A stretch of DNA of 64,000 nt. It comes from Capra hircus (lineage: Eukaryota > Chordata > Mammalia > Artiodactyla > Bovidae). The stretch is from contig NC_030824.1 of assembly GCF_001704415.2 (NCBI RefSeq), positions 33,103,022-33,167,021 of the forward strand, given 5' to 3'. Below, in pieces: positions 11,818 through 23,298 of the stretch. The number at the start of each line of letters is the position of its first letter. The stretch's first letter is position 1. The translations under genes and the position numbers were made by a program. Under the pieces are notes generated by a model that did no database searches, was not told the DNA's origin, and was given only the letters and a program-made list of their open reading frames with translations.

Positions 11818-12084
11818 TCAGACTCTTTTGTTGACCATGATGGCTACTCCATTTCTTCTAAGGGATTCCTGCCCACAGTAGTAGATATAATGGTCATCTG
11901 AGTTAAATTCACCCATTCCAGTCCATTTTAGTTTGCTGATTCCTAGAATGTTGATGTTCACTCTTGCCATCTCTTGTATGACCACTTCCAATTTACCTTG
12001 ATTCATGGACCTAACGTTCCAGGTTCCTATGCAATATTGCTCTTTACAGCACTGAACCTTGCTTCTTTCACCAGTCCCATCCAC
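11818..12084 (-). pseudogene. BovB endonuclease, N-terminal part
   Basis: Starts with GTWNVRSMNQ, the N-terminal strand with the conserved Asn, and continues to NSDDHYIYY. The residue equivalent to the catalytic metal-binding Glu reads Lys (GISKLKW), whereas the older copy at about 15560-15580 still encodes ISELKW. The frame breaks at 11817 before the C-terminal half. Confidence 0.8.
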
Positions 12085-12229
12085 AACTCAATAGACAATG
12101 CCTTTTGGTATTCAGAGGCCACTACATAAAATTTTGATTAAAAATGCATTTACTATTGCATAATTTGACTAAAGCTAATGCAGGCAATGCTAGTTCATAT
12201 CCTGTTCATGGAATTAAGATCCCACATGC

Positions 12230-12672
12230 AGCATTGTTGTTGCTGTTTAGTCTCAGCCATGTCCAACACTTTACAAGTCCATAGACTACACTACACCAGG
12301 CTTCCCTATGCTTCACCATCTTTCGGAACATGCTCAAACTCAAGTCCATTGAGTCAGTGATGCAATCCAACCATCTCATCCTCTGTTGTCCCCTTTTTCT
12401 CCTGGCTTCCATCTTTCCCAGCATCAGGATCTTTTCTAATGAGTTGGCTTTTCATGTCAAGTGGCTAAAGTATTGGAGTTTCAGCATCAGTCCTTCTAAT
12501 AAATATTCAGGACTGCTTTCATTTAGGATTGACTAGTTTGATCCCCTTGCAGTCCAAGGTACTCTCAAGAGTCTTCTCCAATACCACAGTTCAAAAGCAT
12601 CAATTCTTCAGTGTTCAGCCTTCTTTATGGCCTAACTCTCACATCCATACATGACTACTGGAAAAACCATCA
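12230..12672 (-). mobile_element. BovB LINE, 3' fragment with (TTG)n-type tail
   Basis: Covers only the last ~440 bases of BovB. Its left (3') end is GTTGTTGCTG, i.e. an AAC-type tail, unlike the CTGAA-type tail of younger copies. It ends abruptly where the next BovB tail starts. Confidence 0.85.
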
Positions 12673-12682
12673 ATTAAGTTTA

Positions 12683-15600
12683 GTTCAGTCACTCAGTTGT
12701 GTCTGATTCTTTGTGACCCCATGGACTGCAGAACTCCAGGCTTCCCTGTCCATCACCAACTCCTGAAGCTTGCTCAAACTCATGTCCATTGAGTCAGTGA
12801 TGCTATTTAAATATTTCATCCTCTGCCACAGGCTTCTCTTTTGCTTTTAATCATTCCCTTCCCTGTTTGGCTGTCCACATCAGGTGGCCAAAGTATTGGA
12901 GCTTCAGGATTAATCCTTTCAGTGAATACTCAAGATTGATTTCCTTTAGGATTAAATGGCTTGATCTCCTTGCAACCCAAGGGATTCTCAAAAGGCTTCT
13001 CCATCACCACAACTTAAAAGCATCAGTTTTGGGGCACTCAACCTTCTTAATGGTCCAAATCACATTGGTAGAGTACCTGACTTCTGGTAAAACCATAGTT
13101 GTGATTATATGGACATTTGCCAGCAAAGTTATGTCTCTGCTCTCTAAATTTGTCATAGTTTTCCTTCCAAAGAGCAAGCATCTTTTAATTTCATGTCTGT
13201 AGTCACTGTTCACAGTGGCTTTAGAGCCTAAGAAATCAAAATCTGTCACTGCTTCCACTTTTTCCCCTTCAAGTTGCCGTGTAGTGATGGGACCAGAGGG
13301 GTTAGTGGTAAAGATTCTGCCTGACAATGCAGGAAACATAAAATATACTGGTTCAATACCTGAGTCAGGAATATCCCTTGGAGGAAGGCATATCAACTCA
13401 CTCCAGTGTTCTTGTCTGGAAAAATCCCATGGACAGAGGAACCTGGTAGGCTATAGTCTATAGTTTCACAAAGAGTCAAACAGGACTGAAGTGACTTAGC
13501 ATGCAGTCATGATGGGAACAAATGCCATGATCTTAATTTTTGAATATTGAACTTTAAGCTAATTTTTTCACTCTTTCACATTCATTAAGAGGCTCTTTAG
13601 TTCCTCTTCCCTTTCTACCACTAGAGTGATACCATTTGCATATCTGAGGTTGTTGACATTTCTCCCAGAAATCTTGATTCCATCTTGTGATTCATCCTAC
13701 CCAGCATTTTGCATGATGAACTCTATATAGAAGTTAAATAAACAGTGTTAAAATATACAGCCTTCACATACTCCTTTCCCAATTTTGAGCCTGTCACTTG
13801 TTCCATGTCTGTTTTAAGTGCTGCTTTTTAACCTACATACGGGTTTCGTAGGGAACAGGTCTGGTGGTCTGGTGCTCCCATCTCATTAGGAATTTCCTAC
13901 AGTTTTTTTGTGATCCACACTGTCAAAGACATTAGTGTAGTCAATGAAGAAGTAGATGCTAATTAGGAAATCCCTTTCCTTTTCCATAATCCAACGAATG
14001 TTGACAATTTGATCTCTGGTTCCTCTGCCTCTTCAAAATCCAGCTTGTACATCTGGAAATTCTCAATTCACATAATGCTGCAACCTATTTTGAAGGATTT
14101 TGAGCATAATCTTGCTGGCACATGAGCTGAGAAGAATGGTATGGTAGTTTGTACATTCTTTGGCATTGCCCTTTTTGGAGATTGGAATGAAAACTGACAT
14201 TTTTCCAGTCCTGTGTCCACTTCTAAGTTTTCCAAATTTGCTAACATATTGACTGCAGCACTTTAACAGCATCTTCTTTTAAGATTTTTAAATAGCTCAA
14301 CTAGAATTCCATCACCTCCACTAGCTTTTCTTTTATTGCAATGCTTCGTAAGGCCCACTTAACTTCACACTCCAGTATATCTGGTTCTAGGTGAGAGAGC
14401 ACACCATAGTGGTTATTAGGGCAATTAAGATCTTTTCTGTATAGATTTTTGCTATCTTTTCTTAATGTATTCTGCTTCTGTTAGGTCCTTACTGTTTCTG
14501 CCCTTTATTGTACCCCTCCTTTCATGAAATGTTCCCTCGATCACTCTAATTTTCTTGAAGAGATTTCTAGTCTTTTCCATTTCATCCTTTTCATTGTTTC
14601 TTTGCATTGTTTGCTTAAGAATGCTTTTTTATTTCTACTTCTATTCTCTGGAACACTGCATTCAGTTGGGAGTATCTGTCCCCATCTCCTTTGCTTTTTA
14701 CTTCTATTCTTTCCTCAGCTATTTGCAAAGTCTCCTCAGATAATTGCTTTGCCTTCTTGCATTTCTTTTTCTTTGTGATGGTTTTGGTCTCTTCCTCCTG
14801 TACACTGTCACAGACCTCCACCCATAGTTTTTCAGGTACACTGTCCACCAGATCTAATTCCTTGAATCTATTCGTCCTGTCACCTCCATTGTATAAGTCA
14901 TTTGATTTAGGTCATACATCATGGCCTATTGGTTTTCCCTACTTTCTTCAGCTTAAGCCTGAATTTTACAATAATAGTTCCCAATCTGAGCCATAGTCAG
15001 TTCTAGATTTTGTTTCCTATGACTATATAGAGCTTATCCATCTTTGGCTACAAAGAACATAATCAATCTGATTTTGGTATTGGCCATCTGGTGATGTCCA
15101 TGTGTAGAGTCATATCTTAGGTTGTTGGACAATGGTTTTGCTATGACCAGTCTGTTCTCTTGACAAAAGTTGGTTAGCATTTGTTCTCCTTCATTTTGTA
15201 CTTCAAGTCTAAATTAGCCTGTTTGTAATTTTGGGTATTTCTTGACTTCCTACTTTTATATTCCAACCCCCTAAGAAGAAAAAGACATCTTTGTTGGTGT
15301 TAGTTCTAGAAGGTTTTGTATATATTATAGAACATGTCAACTTCATTTTCTTTGGTATCTCTTTTTAGGACATAGACTTGGATTACTGTGCTGTTGAATG
15401 GTTTTCCTTGGAAACAAACTGAGATTATTCTGTCACTCATGAGATTGCACTCAAATACTGCATTTTGGGCTTTTATGGACTGTGAAGGCTAATCCATTTC
15501 TTCTAAGGGATTGTCACCCACAGTAATAGATATAATGGTCATCTGAATTAAATTTTCCCATTCTCATCCATTTTAGTTCACTGATTCCCTAAGATATCAG

Positions 15601-16045
15601 TGTGCAATCTTGCCATCCCCTGCTTGACCAGGTCCAGTTGCCTTGATGCATAGACGTAACATTCCATCCTTACAGCACTGAACTTTACTTTCACTAAAAG
15701 ACACATCCACAACTGAGCATCATTTCTGCTTTGGCCCAGCCCCTTCATTCTTTCTGGAACTATTAGTAATTGTCCTCTGCTCTTCCCCAGTAGCCTACTG
15801 TACACTTTCCTTCTGACTTTGGAGCTCATCCTCCAGTGTCATATCTTTTTGCCTTTTCATACTGTCCATGTGGTTCTCTAGGCAAGTATACTGGAGTGGT
15901 TTCCTTGTCCTTCTCCCCGTTACCATTTTGTCAGACTTCTTCACTATGACCCATCCATCTTGGTTTACCTTGTCAGGCATGGCTCATAACTTCATTGAGA
16001 TGAGTCCCTTTGCCATGACAAGGCTGTGATCTATGAAGCGACGCA
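12683..16045 (-). mobile_element. BovB LINE, near full length including 5' UTR, old
   Basis: Extends from the 3' tail (TAGTTCAGTCACTCAG) through RT, linker, endonuclease and into the 5' UTR. The ATGAGCCATGCC word and its surroundings, shared with the 5' UTR at 27.6 kb, appear here at about 15970. It is richer in stops and indels than its neighbours; the longest ORF pieces are under 130 codons. A Bov-tA interrupts it at 13297-13506 with a flanking duplication of the target. Similarity fades near 16045. Confidence 0.85.
13297..13506 (+). mobile_element. Bov-tA SINE inserted in BovB
   Basis: The BovB sequence around GTGATGGGACCA is interrupted and then repeated (ATGATGGGAACAAATGCC) after the SINE, a target duplication with a few later substitutions. 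The insertion lies in the RT C-terminal part of the host element and is therefore younger than it. Confidence 0.85.
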
Positions 16046-16653
16046 GGGGTCTTGGGGGTGGGGTAGGGTGGTTATTGCTCTTCATCCTGTTCACAGTGCT
16101 ATTTGTCTTGCTGTTCACACTCCCTGCACTGTTCAGTGAACCCAGGTTAGGTGAGGTGCAAGCTAAGAGGATGGAGGAAGACACAAGAACCTATAGGAAC
16201 TGCAGACTTCTCTTCTGGCTCTCACAGCAGCCATAGCAGTAGACATAACAACCTCTCTTCTATCTGACATAGCGAGCATAACTGTATTCTCTCCTGGCTG
16301 ACACAGAAGCCATAGCAATATTTGTACTATATTCTCTCCCTTTATGGCTGACCCAATGGACACAGACATGACACAGCCGTGATTCCCTCCATTTCATAGA
16401 TGGAGCTCACACATATGTGTACCGCACACAACCCACGAAGAAGTGAGTACCTAGTGACACACATGCTTAATGCTATAAATGATCTCAGCTGTTACATAGT
16501 CATTATTTACAAAATGTGGAGGGAGAGAGACCACACCATCTTGGTCAGTTTGCTATCTCCCCACAGGTGGAAAAATTATGAGACATTTTTAATAAAAATA
16601 CAGCAGTGAATCTCCAGAAAATGCACTCTTTAGGTGCATGTCTTATAACTAAA
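16046..16653. other. Unclassified DNA with degenerate tandem repeat
   Basis: At 16205-16360 a unit of roughly 35-45 bases recurs about four times, each starting TCTCT(T/C)C and containing a GGCTGACACAGAAGCCATAG-like core. It may be an LTR or an outer BovB 5' region; I cannot decide. No frame is supported. Confidence 0.45.
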
Positions 16654-17593
16654 TGGAACAACAGACTGGTTCCAAATAGGAAAAGGAGTATGTCAAGGCT
16701 GTATATTGTCACCCTGCTTATTTAACTGATATGCCGAGTACATCATGAGAAACGCTGGGCTGGATTAAGCCCAAGCTGGAATCAAGATTGCTGGGAGAAA
16801 TATCAATAACCTCAGATACACAGATAACACCATCCTTATGGCAGAAAGCAAAGAACTAAAGAGTCTCTTGATGAAAATGAAAGAGAAGAGTGAAAAAGTT
16901 GACTTAAAACTCAAAATTAAAAAGCTAAGATCATGGAATCCGTTCCCATCATTTTATGACAAACAGATGGGGAAATCATGGAAACAGTGAGAAACTTTAT
17001 TTTGGGGGTCTCCAAAATCACCGCAGATGGTGATTGAAGCCAAGAAATTAAAAGACACTTACTCCTTGGAAGGAAAGTTATGGCCAACCTAGACAGCATA
17101 TTAAAAAGCAGAGACATTACTTTGTCAACAAAGGTCCGTCTAGTTAAAGCTATGGTTTTCCATTAGTCATGTATGGGTGTGAGTTGGACTATAGAAAAAG
17201 CTGAATGCTGAAGAATTGATGCTTTTGAATTATGGTGTTGGAGAAGACTCTTGAGAGTCCCTTGGACTGCCAGGAGACCCAACAAGTCCATTCTAAAGGA
17301 GATCAGTTCTGGGTGTTCATAGGAAGGACTAATGTTGAAGCTGAAACTCCAATACTTTGTTTACCTGAAGAGAAGAGCTGACTCATTTGAAAAGACCCTG
17401 ATGCTGTGAAACATTAAGGGCAGGAGGAGAAGGGGATGACAGAGGATGAGATGATTGGATGGCATCACTGACTCAATGGACATAGGTTTAGGTAGACTCC
17501 AGGAGTTGGTGATGGATAGGGAGGCCTGGTATGCTGAGGTTCATGGGGTCACAAAGAGTCAGACACAACTGAGCAACTGAACTGAACTGAACT
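16654..17593 (+). mobile_element. BovB LINE, 3' fragment
   Basis: Starts in the RT palm (ATGGAACAACAGACTGGTTC) and runs to the CTGAACTGAACTGA tail. The frame is broken repeatedly and the YADD region is damaged. Its orientation is opposite to the copies at 9.2-16.05 kb. Confidence 0.9.
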
Positions 17594-17800
17594 TATAACT
17601 AAATAGGCAAACCAGAATTTCACAAAATTTGCAAGCTCGTCCAATGTGAGTCTTCAAACTCAGTATTTTCAGAAATTCTTTAGAAGCAACATATTCAAAA
17701 GCAAACAGATTGAACCAAGATCATTGAACAGTTGGGCTATATAGTGAACAGTTAACTTCTGCTTGAGATGTCAGACCAAGACATCTGTGTAGCTCATGGG

Positions 17801-17823
17801 TTTTTTTTTTTTTTTTTTTTTTT
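17801..17823. repeat. Poly-T run (23)
   Basis: Uninterrupted homopolymer, not clearly the tail of a recognised element. Confidence 0.9.
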
Positions 17824-18254
17824 GCATTTGCTTGCATTTCTTATAGACACCTCTTTGTATTCTATTCATAGTTATCCTTTTTTTCCCCTTTACACTTTAT
17901 TAAAAACATTAATTCAGAATACACTAATTTTAAAGCCATTCAAGGATTGTTTGAAACAATAGCAGCTGCTCTTAATCTTTCAAACTGTTAGACATAACAT
18001 CTATCATTTAATGTTCATGATAAAAAAAAAAAACAGAAAATTCTGCTCTCATTAATTAATAACCATAGGGAATCACAAACTTGCAATTAACTTTTGTACC
18101 TACCTAGACAAATGAACTTGGACAATTCAACCAGGGAAGTTGTTGCTGCCCCACTCTTTCAGAAAAAGAATTAAATTACTATTATCTATCAATCAGACCC
18201 TAGATTATCCTAAATTTAGTTCAGCAAACTTTGCAGTGGGATGCATCAATTACT
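17824..18254. other. AT-rich DNA, no gene seen
   Basis: Nothing recognisable on either strand. Confidence 0.4.
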
Positions 18255-18590
18255 GTGCTGTGCTGTGCTTAGTTGCTTAGTCATGTCTGGCTCTTTGCAA
18301 CCCCAAGGACTGTAGCCCCCTAGGCTCCTCTGTCCATGGGCAATCTCCAGGCAAGAATACTGGAGTGGGTTGCCATACCCTCCTCCAGGGGATCTTCCCA
18401 ACCCAGGAATTGAACCTAGGTCTCCAGCATTGCAAGTGGATCCTTTATCATTTGAGCCAGCAGGGAAGCCCAAGAATACTTGAGAGAGTAATCTGTCCCT
18501 TCTCCAGGGAAATTCCTGACCCAGAAATCAAATCAGGGTCTGCTGCATTGCAGGTGGTTTCTTTACCAGTTGATCTACCAGGGAAGCCTG
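18255..18590 (-). mobile_element. Bov-tA SINE with duplicated tRNA-like head (tA3-like)
   Basis: On the minus strand there are two heads in tandem: one ends at about 18475 (CAGCAGGGAAGCCC) and a second at about 18590 (ACCAGGGAAGCC). Both have B-box-like words and share one BovB-derived tail on the left (AGTTGCTTAGTCATGTCTGG). This fits the dimeric-head Bov-tA subtype. Confidence 0.75.
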
Positions 18591-18607
18591 CATCAGTTAC
18601 TACCTCT

Positions 18608-18732
18608 TTTTTTTTTAATAGCACATAGTCAATATTTTTTATTTTTTTAATTTTTTAAATATAAATTTACTTATTTTAATTGAAATCTAATTATTTTACA
18701 ATGTTGGGTTGGTTTTGCCACACATCTTTTTT
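18608..18732 (-). mobile_element. Ruminant L1 3' end fragment
   Basis: T-rich left edge followed by a sequence I recognise from ruminant L1 3' ends in reverse (ACAATGTTGGGTTGGTTTTG, CCACACATC). Short and tentative. Confidence 0.5.
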
Positions 18733-19953
18733 TTTTATTTCATATTGATTCAATATATAACCTAGCTAATATAGGACCTTGGTTTAGACCTCAAGTCATG
18801 AGTTTTGCCTTTTGCCTGGATCTCCATGTATCTCTTCATGTGCAAACTACTTTCTTTGTGATCAGGCTTGATCTTGTATATGTCAGATTAAAACTTCATA
18901 CCATTTAGGAACAGTAATCTGAAATATCATATATATATATATATATATATATAGTTAGAGTTTCTTTTATAACCAGAGTTTCTGTATATATGATATAGCA
19001 GCTTTAATTCTATAAATCAAGTAGGCTGGAAATCAATCTGAGATACAAACGTCAAAAGAGTGTCACGTTAAATTTTTAGGTACAGTATGTGGGTAATTGC
19101 TCATTTCTATAATCAATCAGAATTGTGATTTAGACACACATAGAAACAGTGCAAGAATCTCATCACTAACCTTCACAGAAACTGTTAATAATACAATCTC
19201 TGCCATAGATGGAATATAGATCAACATGGGAGACAATTACATCATTCTTTGGAACAAAAGTATCTTTCCAGGAATATTCCTTTTTTTTTTTTTTTTTTTG
19301 GTCACAGAAGTCATGATGCTAGAGCCCTGAATTCTATGCTTCTATGCTTCTGCTCTCTGGCTGGATGATTTCAATGACAAAAATGTTCAAGAAGGTGACA
19401 GCATACACTTGGATGCAGAGCCAACTGGACCACCCCCAAGTAGTGAACAACTGAATTTCTAGCCTTCTTTGAATTGGTCAAATATGATCAAGAGATTGGC
19501 CAAAAGGCAGACTGAGAGTCTGAGTACACTAGCAGGAAATAGCCAGATCTTGCATAGAAGAACTCAGACCCACAACTTCTGCAGCAAACATTCCAGGAGC
19601 CAATCCACAACCTTTATAGATGGCATCTCAAAACAGTCAAGACTTATCCATTGACTGCTGGCTTTTCTATATTTTTACCCATTTAAAGTGAAAATGAAAT
19701 ATGCTCCTAAACTATGTAACCCAATCAAGGCTCAGAGTCTTGTTTCTAGATAGCTGGCCTCCAGCTTTCCTACACCAAAAATTTTCAATCAGAATACACC
19801 TAAACTGACCCTTTTATGTACTGTAAAACATTCTCACTTCAGCTTGTCTTTGGGTCTCTTCAAAATACAAATGACTCACCCTTCTGAAATTCATAAATGG
19901 CCTCCATTCTCACTTGGGTTGTTTTATTTCTCTACATATATGTACATACATAA
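18733..19953. other. Unclassified DNA, possibly an old LTR
   Basis: Contains an (AT)n run at about 18930-18953 and a T24 run at 19279-19302. The stretch 19440-19900 has the mixed composition of an old LTR, but no family can be named and no long frame exists. Confidence 0.35.
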
Positions 19954-20980
19954 AAAGATGGAAATACCAGACCACTTTACCTGTCTCCTATGAAGCCTGT
20001 ATGCAGGTCAAGAAGCAGCAGTTAGAACCAGACATGGACAAAGGACTGGTTTCAAATTGGATTAGGGTAAGTCAAGGCTGTATATTGTCAACCTGATTAT
20101 TTAATTTATATGCAGAGTACATCATAAGAAATGTCAGGCTGGACGAAGAAAAAGAAGTTGAAATCAAGATTTCCAGGAGGATATCAATAACTTCAGATAT
20201 GCAAATGACCCTACCCTAATGGCAGAAAAAAAAGAGGAACTAAAGAGCCTCTTGATGAAGTTGAAAGAAGAGAGTGAAAAACCTGACTTAAAACTCAACA
20301 TTCAAAAACAAAAACTAAGATCATGGCATCTGGTCCCATCACTTCATGGCAAGTAGATGGGGAAACAATGGAAACAGTGACAGACTTTATTTTCTTGGGC
20401 TCCAAAATCACTGCAGATGGTGACTGCAGCTACAAAATTAAAAGATGCGTTCTCCTTGGAAGGAAAGTTATGACCAACCTAGATAGCATATTCAAAAGCA
20501 GAAACATTACTTTGCCAACAAAGGTCCATCTAGTCAAGTCTAAGGTTTTTCCAGTGGTCATGTATGGATGTGAGAGATGAACTATAAAGAAGGCTGAGCA
20601 AAAAAGAATTGATGCTTTTGAACTGTGGTGCTGGAGAGGACTCTTGAGGATCTCTTGAACAGCAAGGAGATAAAACCAATCAATCCTAAAGGAAATCAAC
20701 CCCGAATATTCATTGGAAGGACTGAGCTGAAGCTGAAGCTCCAATCCTTGGTGCTGATTTGGCCACCTGTTGTGAAGAGCTGACTCTGGAAAAAAAGTTA
20801 GGATGTCAAAGGTTGAAAGCAGGAGGAGAAGGGGACAATAGAGGATGAGATGATTGGATGGCATCACTAAATGAATCAATGGATATGAGTTTGAGTAAGC
20901 TTTGGGAGGTGGTGAAGGACAGGAAAGCCTTGCATGCTGCAATTCATGGGATCACAATGAGTTAGAAATGACTGAAACAC
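19954..20980 (+). mobile_element. BovB LINE, 3' fragment
   Basis: Starts at AGATGGAAATACCAGACCAC in the RT palm and runs to near the 3' tail. Broken by many indels; an 85-codon in-frame island survives at 20323-20580. Its antisense strand carries a 170-codon open frame. Confidence 0.9.
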
Positions 20981-20996
20981 TGAATAACTATATATA

Positions 20997-21046
20997 GTGT
21001 GTGTGTGTGTGTGCTTAAATACATATATATATACATATATATATAT
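20997..21046. repeat. (GT)n then (AT)n microsatellite
   Basis: About nine GT units followed by ATATAC-type repeats, directly outside the left arm of the inverted repeat. Confidence 0.85.
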
Positions 21047-21051
21047 CGAAA

Positions 21052-21564
21052 CATCAAAATGTTTTGCAAATCTAGAGTAATCAAAAGCATTGTGTTAACA
21101 GTGTATAGGGGCATACAAGTTAATAGAGAAGAACAAATTCAGAAATGTCAAAAGTGATCCTTCAAAAATATAGTCAACTAATGTTTGACCATGAAGCCAA
21201 AGCATTTAATGGATAAGGAAATTTGTTTTCAATAATAGTGCAGTTGTTTATTTCTCAGTCGTGTATGACTTTTTGCAAACCCATTGACTGTAGCACGCCA
21301 GACTTCCTTGTCCTTCAATATCTCACACAGTGCTATGAATCAACTATACTTCTATTCAAAAAATTCCATGTATCTGTATGTCTATATAGATAGATTATTT
21401 ATATATAAATTAAACTTTGGGGACTAGATAGATGATAGCTAGCTTAATAGATATATACCTTTATATATATATACATTTGTAATAAATATATAGATACATC
21501 TATATGTATACACAAATATGCAAGTGTAAAATACATTAGAAATATTGTATAATATAGTATGTAT
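21052..21564 (+). repeat. Left arm of long inverted repeat
   Basis: Aligns by eye to the reverse complement of 22305-22832 over nearly its whole length. Shared words include GCAAATCTAGAGTAA vs GCAAATTTAGAGTAA, ATAGTCAACTAATGTTTGAC vs ATAGTCAACTGACTTTTGAC, TAGATAGATGATAGCTAGCT and AATATAGTAT. The arm includes a short BovB/Bov-tA-like piece (21238-21330) that is also mirrored in the other arm, so the piece predates the inverted duplication. Confidence 0.8.
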
Positions 21565-22304
21565 TCAGTTCAGTTCAGTCACTCAGTCGTGTCCGACTCT
21601 TTGCGACCCCATGAATCGCAGCACGCTAGGCCTCCCTGTCCATCACCAACTCCCGGAGTTCACTCAGACTCACGTCCATGGAGTCGGTGATGCCATCCAG
21701 TCATCTCATCCTCTGTCGTCCCCTTCTCCTCCTGCCCCCAATCCCTCCCAGCGTCAGAGTCTTTTCCAATGAGTCAACTCTTCACATGAGGTGGCCAAAG
21801 TACTGGAGTTTCAGCTTCAGCATCATTCCTTCCAAAGAAATCCCAGGGTTGATCTCCTTCAGAATGGACTGGTTGGATCTCCTTGCAGTCCAAGGAACTC
21901 TCAAGAGTCTTCTCCAACACCACAGTTCAAAAGCATCAATTCTTCAGCGCACAGCCTTCTTCACAGTCCACCTCTCACATCCATACGTGACCACAGGAAA
22001 AACCATAGCCTTGACTAGACGCACCTTTGTTGCCAAACTAATGTCTCCGCTTTTGAATATACTATCTAGGTTGGTCATAACTTTTCTTCCCAGGAGTAAG
22101 CGTCTTTTAATTTCATGGCTGCAACCACCATCTGCAGTGACTTGGGAGCCCCCCAAAATAAAGTCTGATACTGTTTCCACTGTTTCCCCATCTATTTCCC
22201 ATGAAGTGATGGGACCGGATGCCATGATCTTCATTTTCTGAATTTTGAGCTTTAAGCCAACTTGTTCACTCTCCACTTTCACTTTCATCAAGAGGCTTTT
22301 TAGT
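21565..22304 (-). mobile_element. BovB LINE 3' fragment forming the loop of the inverted repeat
   Basis: About 740 bases from the TCAGTTCAGTTCAG tail into the RT C-terminal region, ending at CATCAAGAGGCTTTTTAGTT. It is much less diverged than the arms and keeps a 115-codon sense segment (21944-22291, minus) and a 187-codon antisense frame. It sits at the centre of the palindrome, either as a later insertion or as part of the event that made it. Confidence 0.9.
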
Positions 22305-22832
22305 TAGAAAGGTATAAATGTATATATACAAATACTATATTAAACAATACTTCTAATATACTATATGCATGTATATTGGTATATACATATATATGTATCT
22401 ATGTATTTATTATAAACATATATCTATATATAAAGATATCTATCTATTAAGCTAGCTATCATCTATCTACTCGCCACTATTTCAGAGTTTAATTTATATG
22501 CATATATAAAACCTATATATATAAATTAGCTGATTCATTGTGTTGTGTTGGATACTTAAGGACAGGAAAGGTTGGCATGCTGCAGTCCATGGGGTCTCAA
22601 AGAGTCAGAGATGACAGAGGAACTGAACAACAACAGCCAAATTATTGAAAACAACTTTCTTTCTTTATCCATTAAATACTTTGGCCTCATGGTCAAAAGT
22701 CAGTTGACTATATCTGTGAAGGACCACTTTTGAAATTTCTAAATTTGTTCTTCTCTGTTAACTTGTATACCTGCTCATATGCTAATAACACAATGTCCTG
22801 TTTACTCTAAATTTGCAGAATGTTTTGAAATA
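22305..22832 (-). repeat. Right arm of long inverted repeat
   Basis: Reverse complement of the left arm with roughly one difference in five positions by eye. It contains the mirrored BovB/Bov-tA-like piece at about 22540-22630 (CATGGGGTCTCAAAGAGTCA). Homology ends near 22832 (GCAGAATGTTTTGAAA). Confidence 0.8.
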
Positions 22833-23298
22833 AGCTAAAAGGTTTTGCAAATTTGTATATCATTTAAAACATTATTGCTACTCTAAGGTCTTTGCATATT
22901 TTAAGTTGAGCATATCATCGTAATTTAAGGAGTTTCAATAATTTGCATTAAATACAAATTAAGGAATAAGTGGCATTTTAATCTATAGTTTTTTAATCAT
23001 ATAACATTGTATATCTATTTTATTTTTGTGTGTTTCTTTTATTTTTCACTGTTATTTTTCTTCAAGTTTTGTAGTAGAAGATTTGCCTATCTTTATTAAA
23101 TCAATCATTTCTTTTGTTATGATTTTAATAACATCACAGATAATATTTGAACATTGCAGTTCCAGTTGTTTAATGATAGTACATATGAACAAATTTTAAT
23201 TTCATGTAATGATTTGGTACCCTGTAATTTCTATATTGATATATTTATTCTAGCAAAAAATCTTTATAGAGCATTTAGGAGTTTCTACTTACTATCTA
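22833..23298. other. AT-rich DNA, no gene seen
   Basis: No family recognised. Confidence 0.4.

Larger units (their letters stand above)
9197..12090 (-). mobile_element. BovB LINE, nearly full-length ORF region
   Basis: Reads right to left from just inside the ORF start to the 3' tail (TTCAGTTCAGTTCAG at the left edge). About 2.9 kb: endonuclease, linker and RT all present in order. Sequence identity with the family breaks at about 12090, so the 5' UTR is missing. The frame is broken into at least five segments by stops and indels, with the RT C-terminus (9278-9650) out of frame. It is the left member of a block of minus-strand BovB copies reaching 16.05 kb. Confidence 0.95.

Noticed and set aside
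15578..16236. Short frames on both strands at the right edge of the old BovB
   Set aside because: They match BovB 5' UTR/endonuclease sequence read in wrong frames or antisense.
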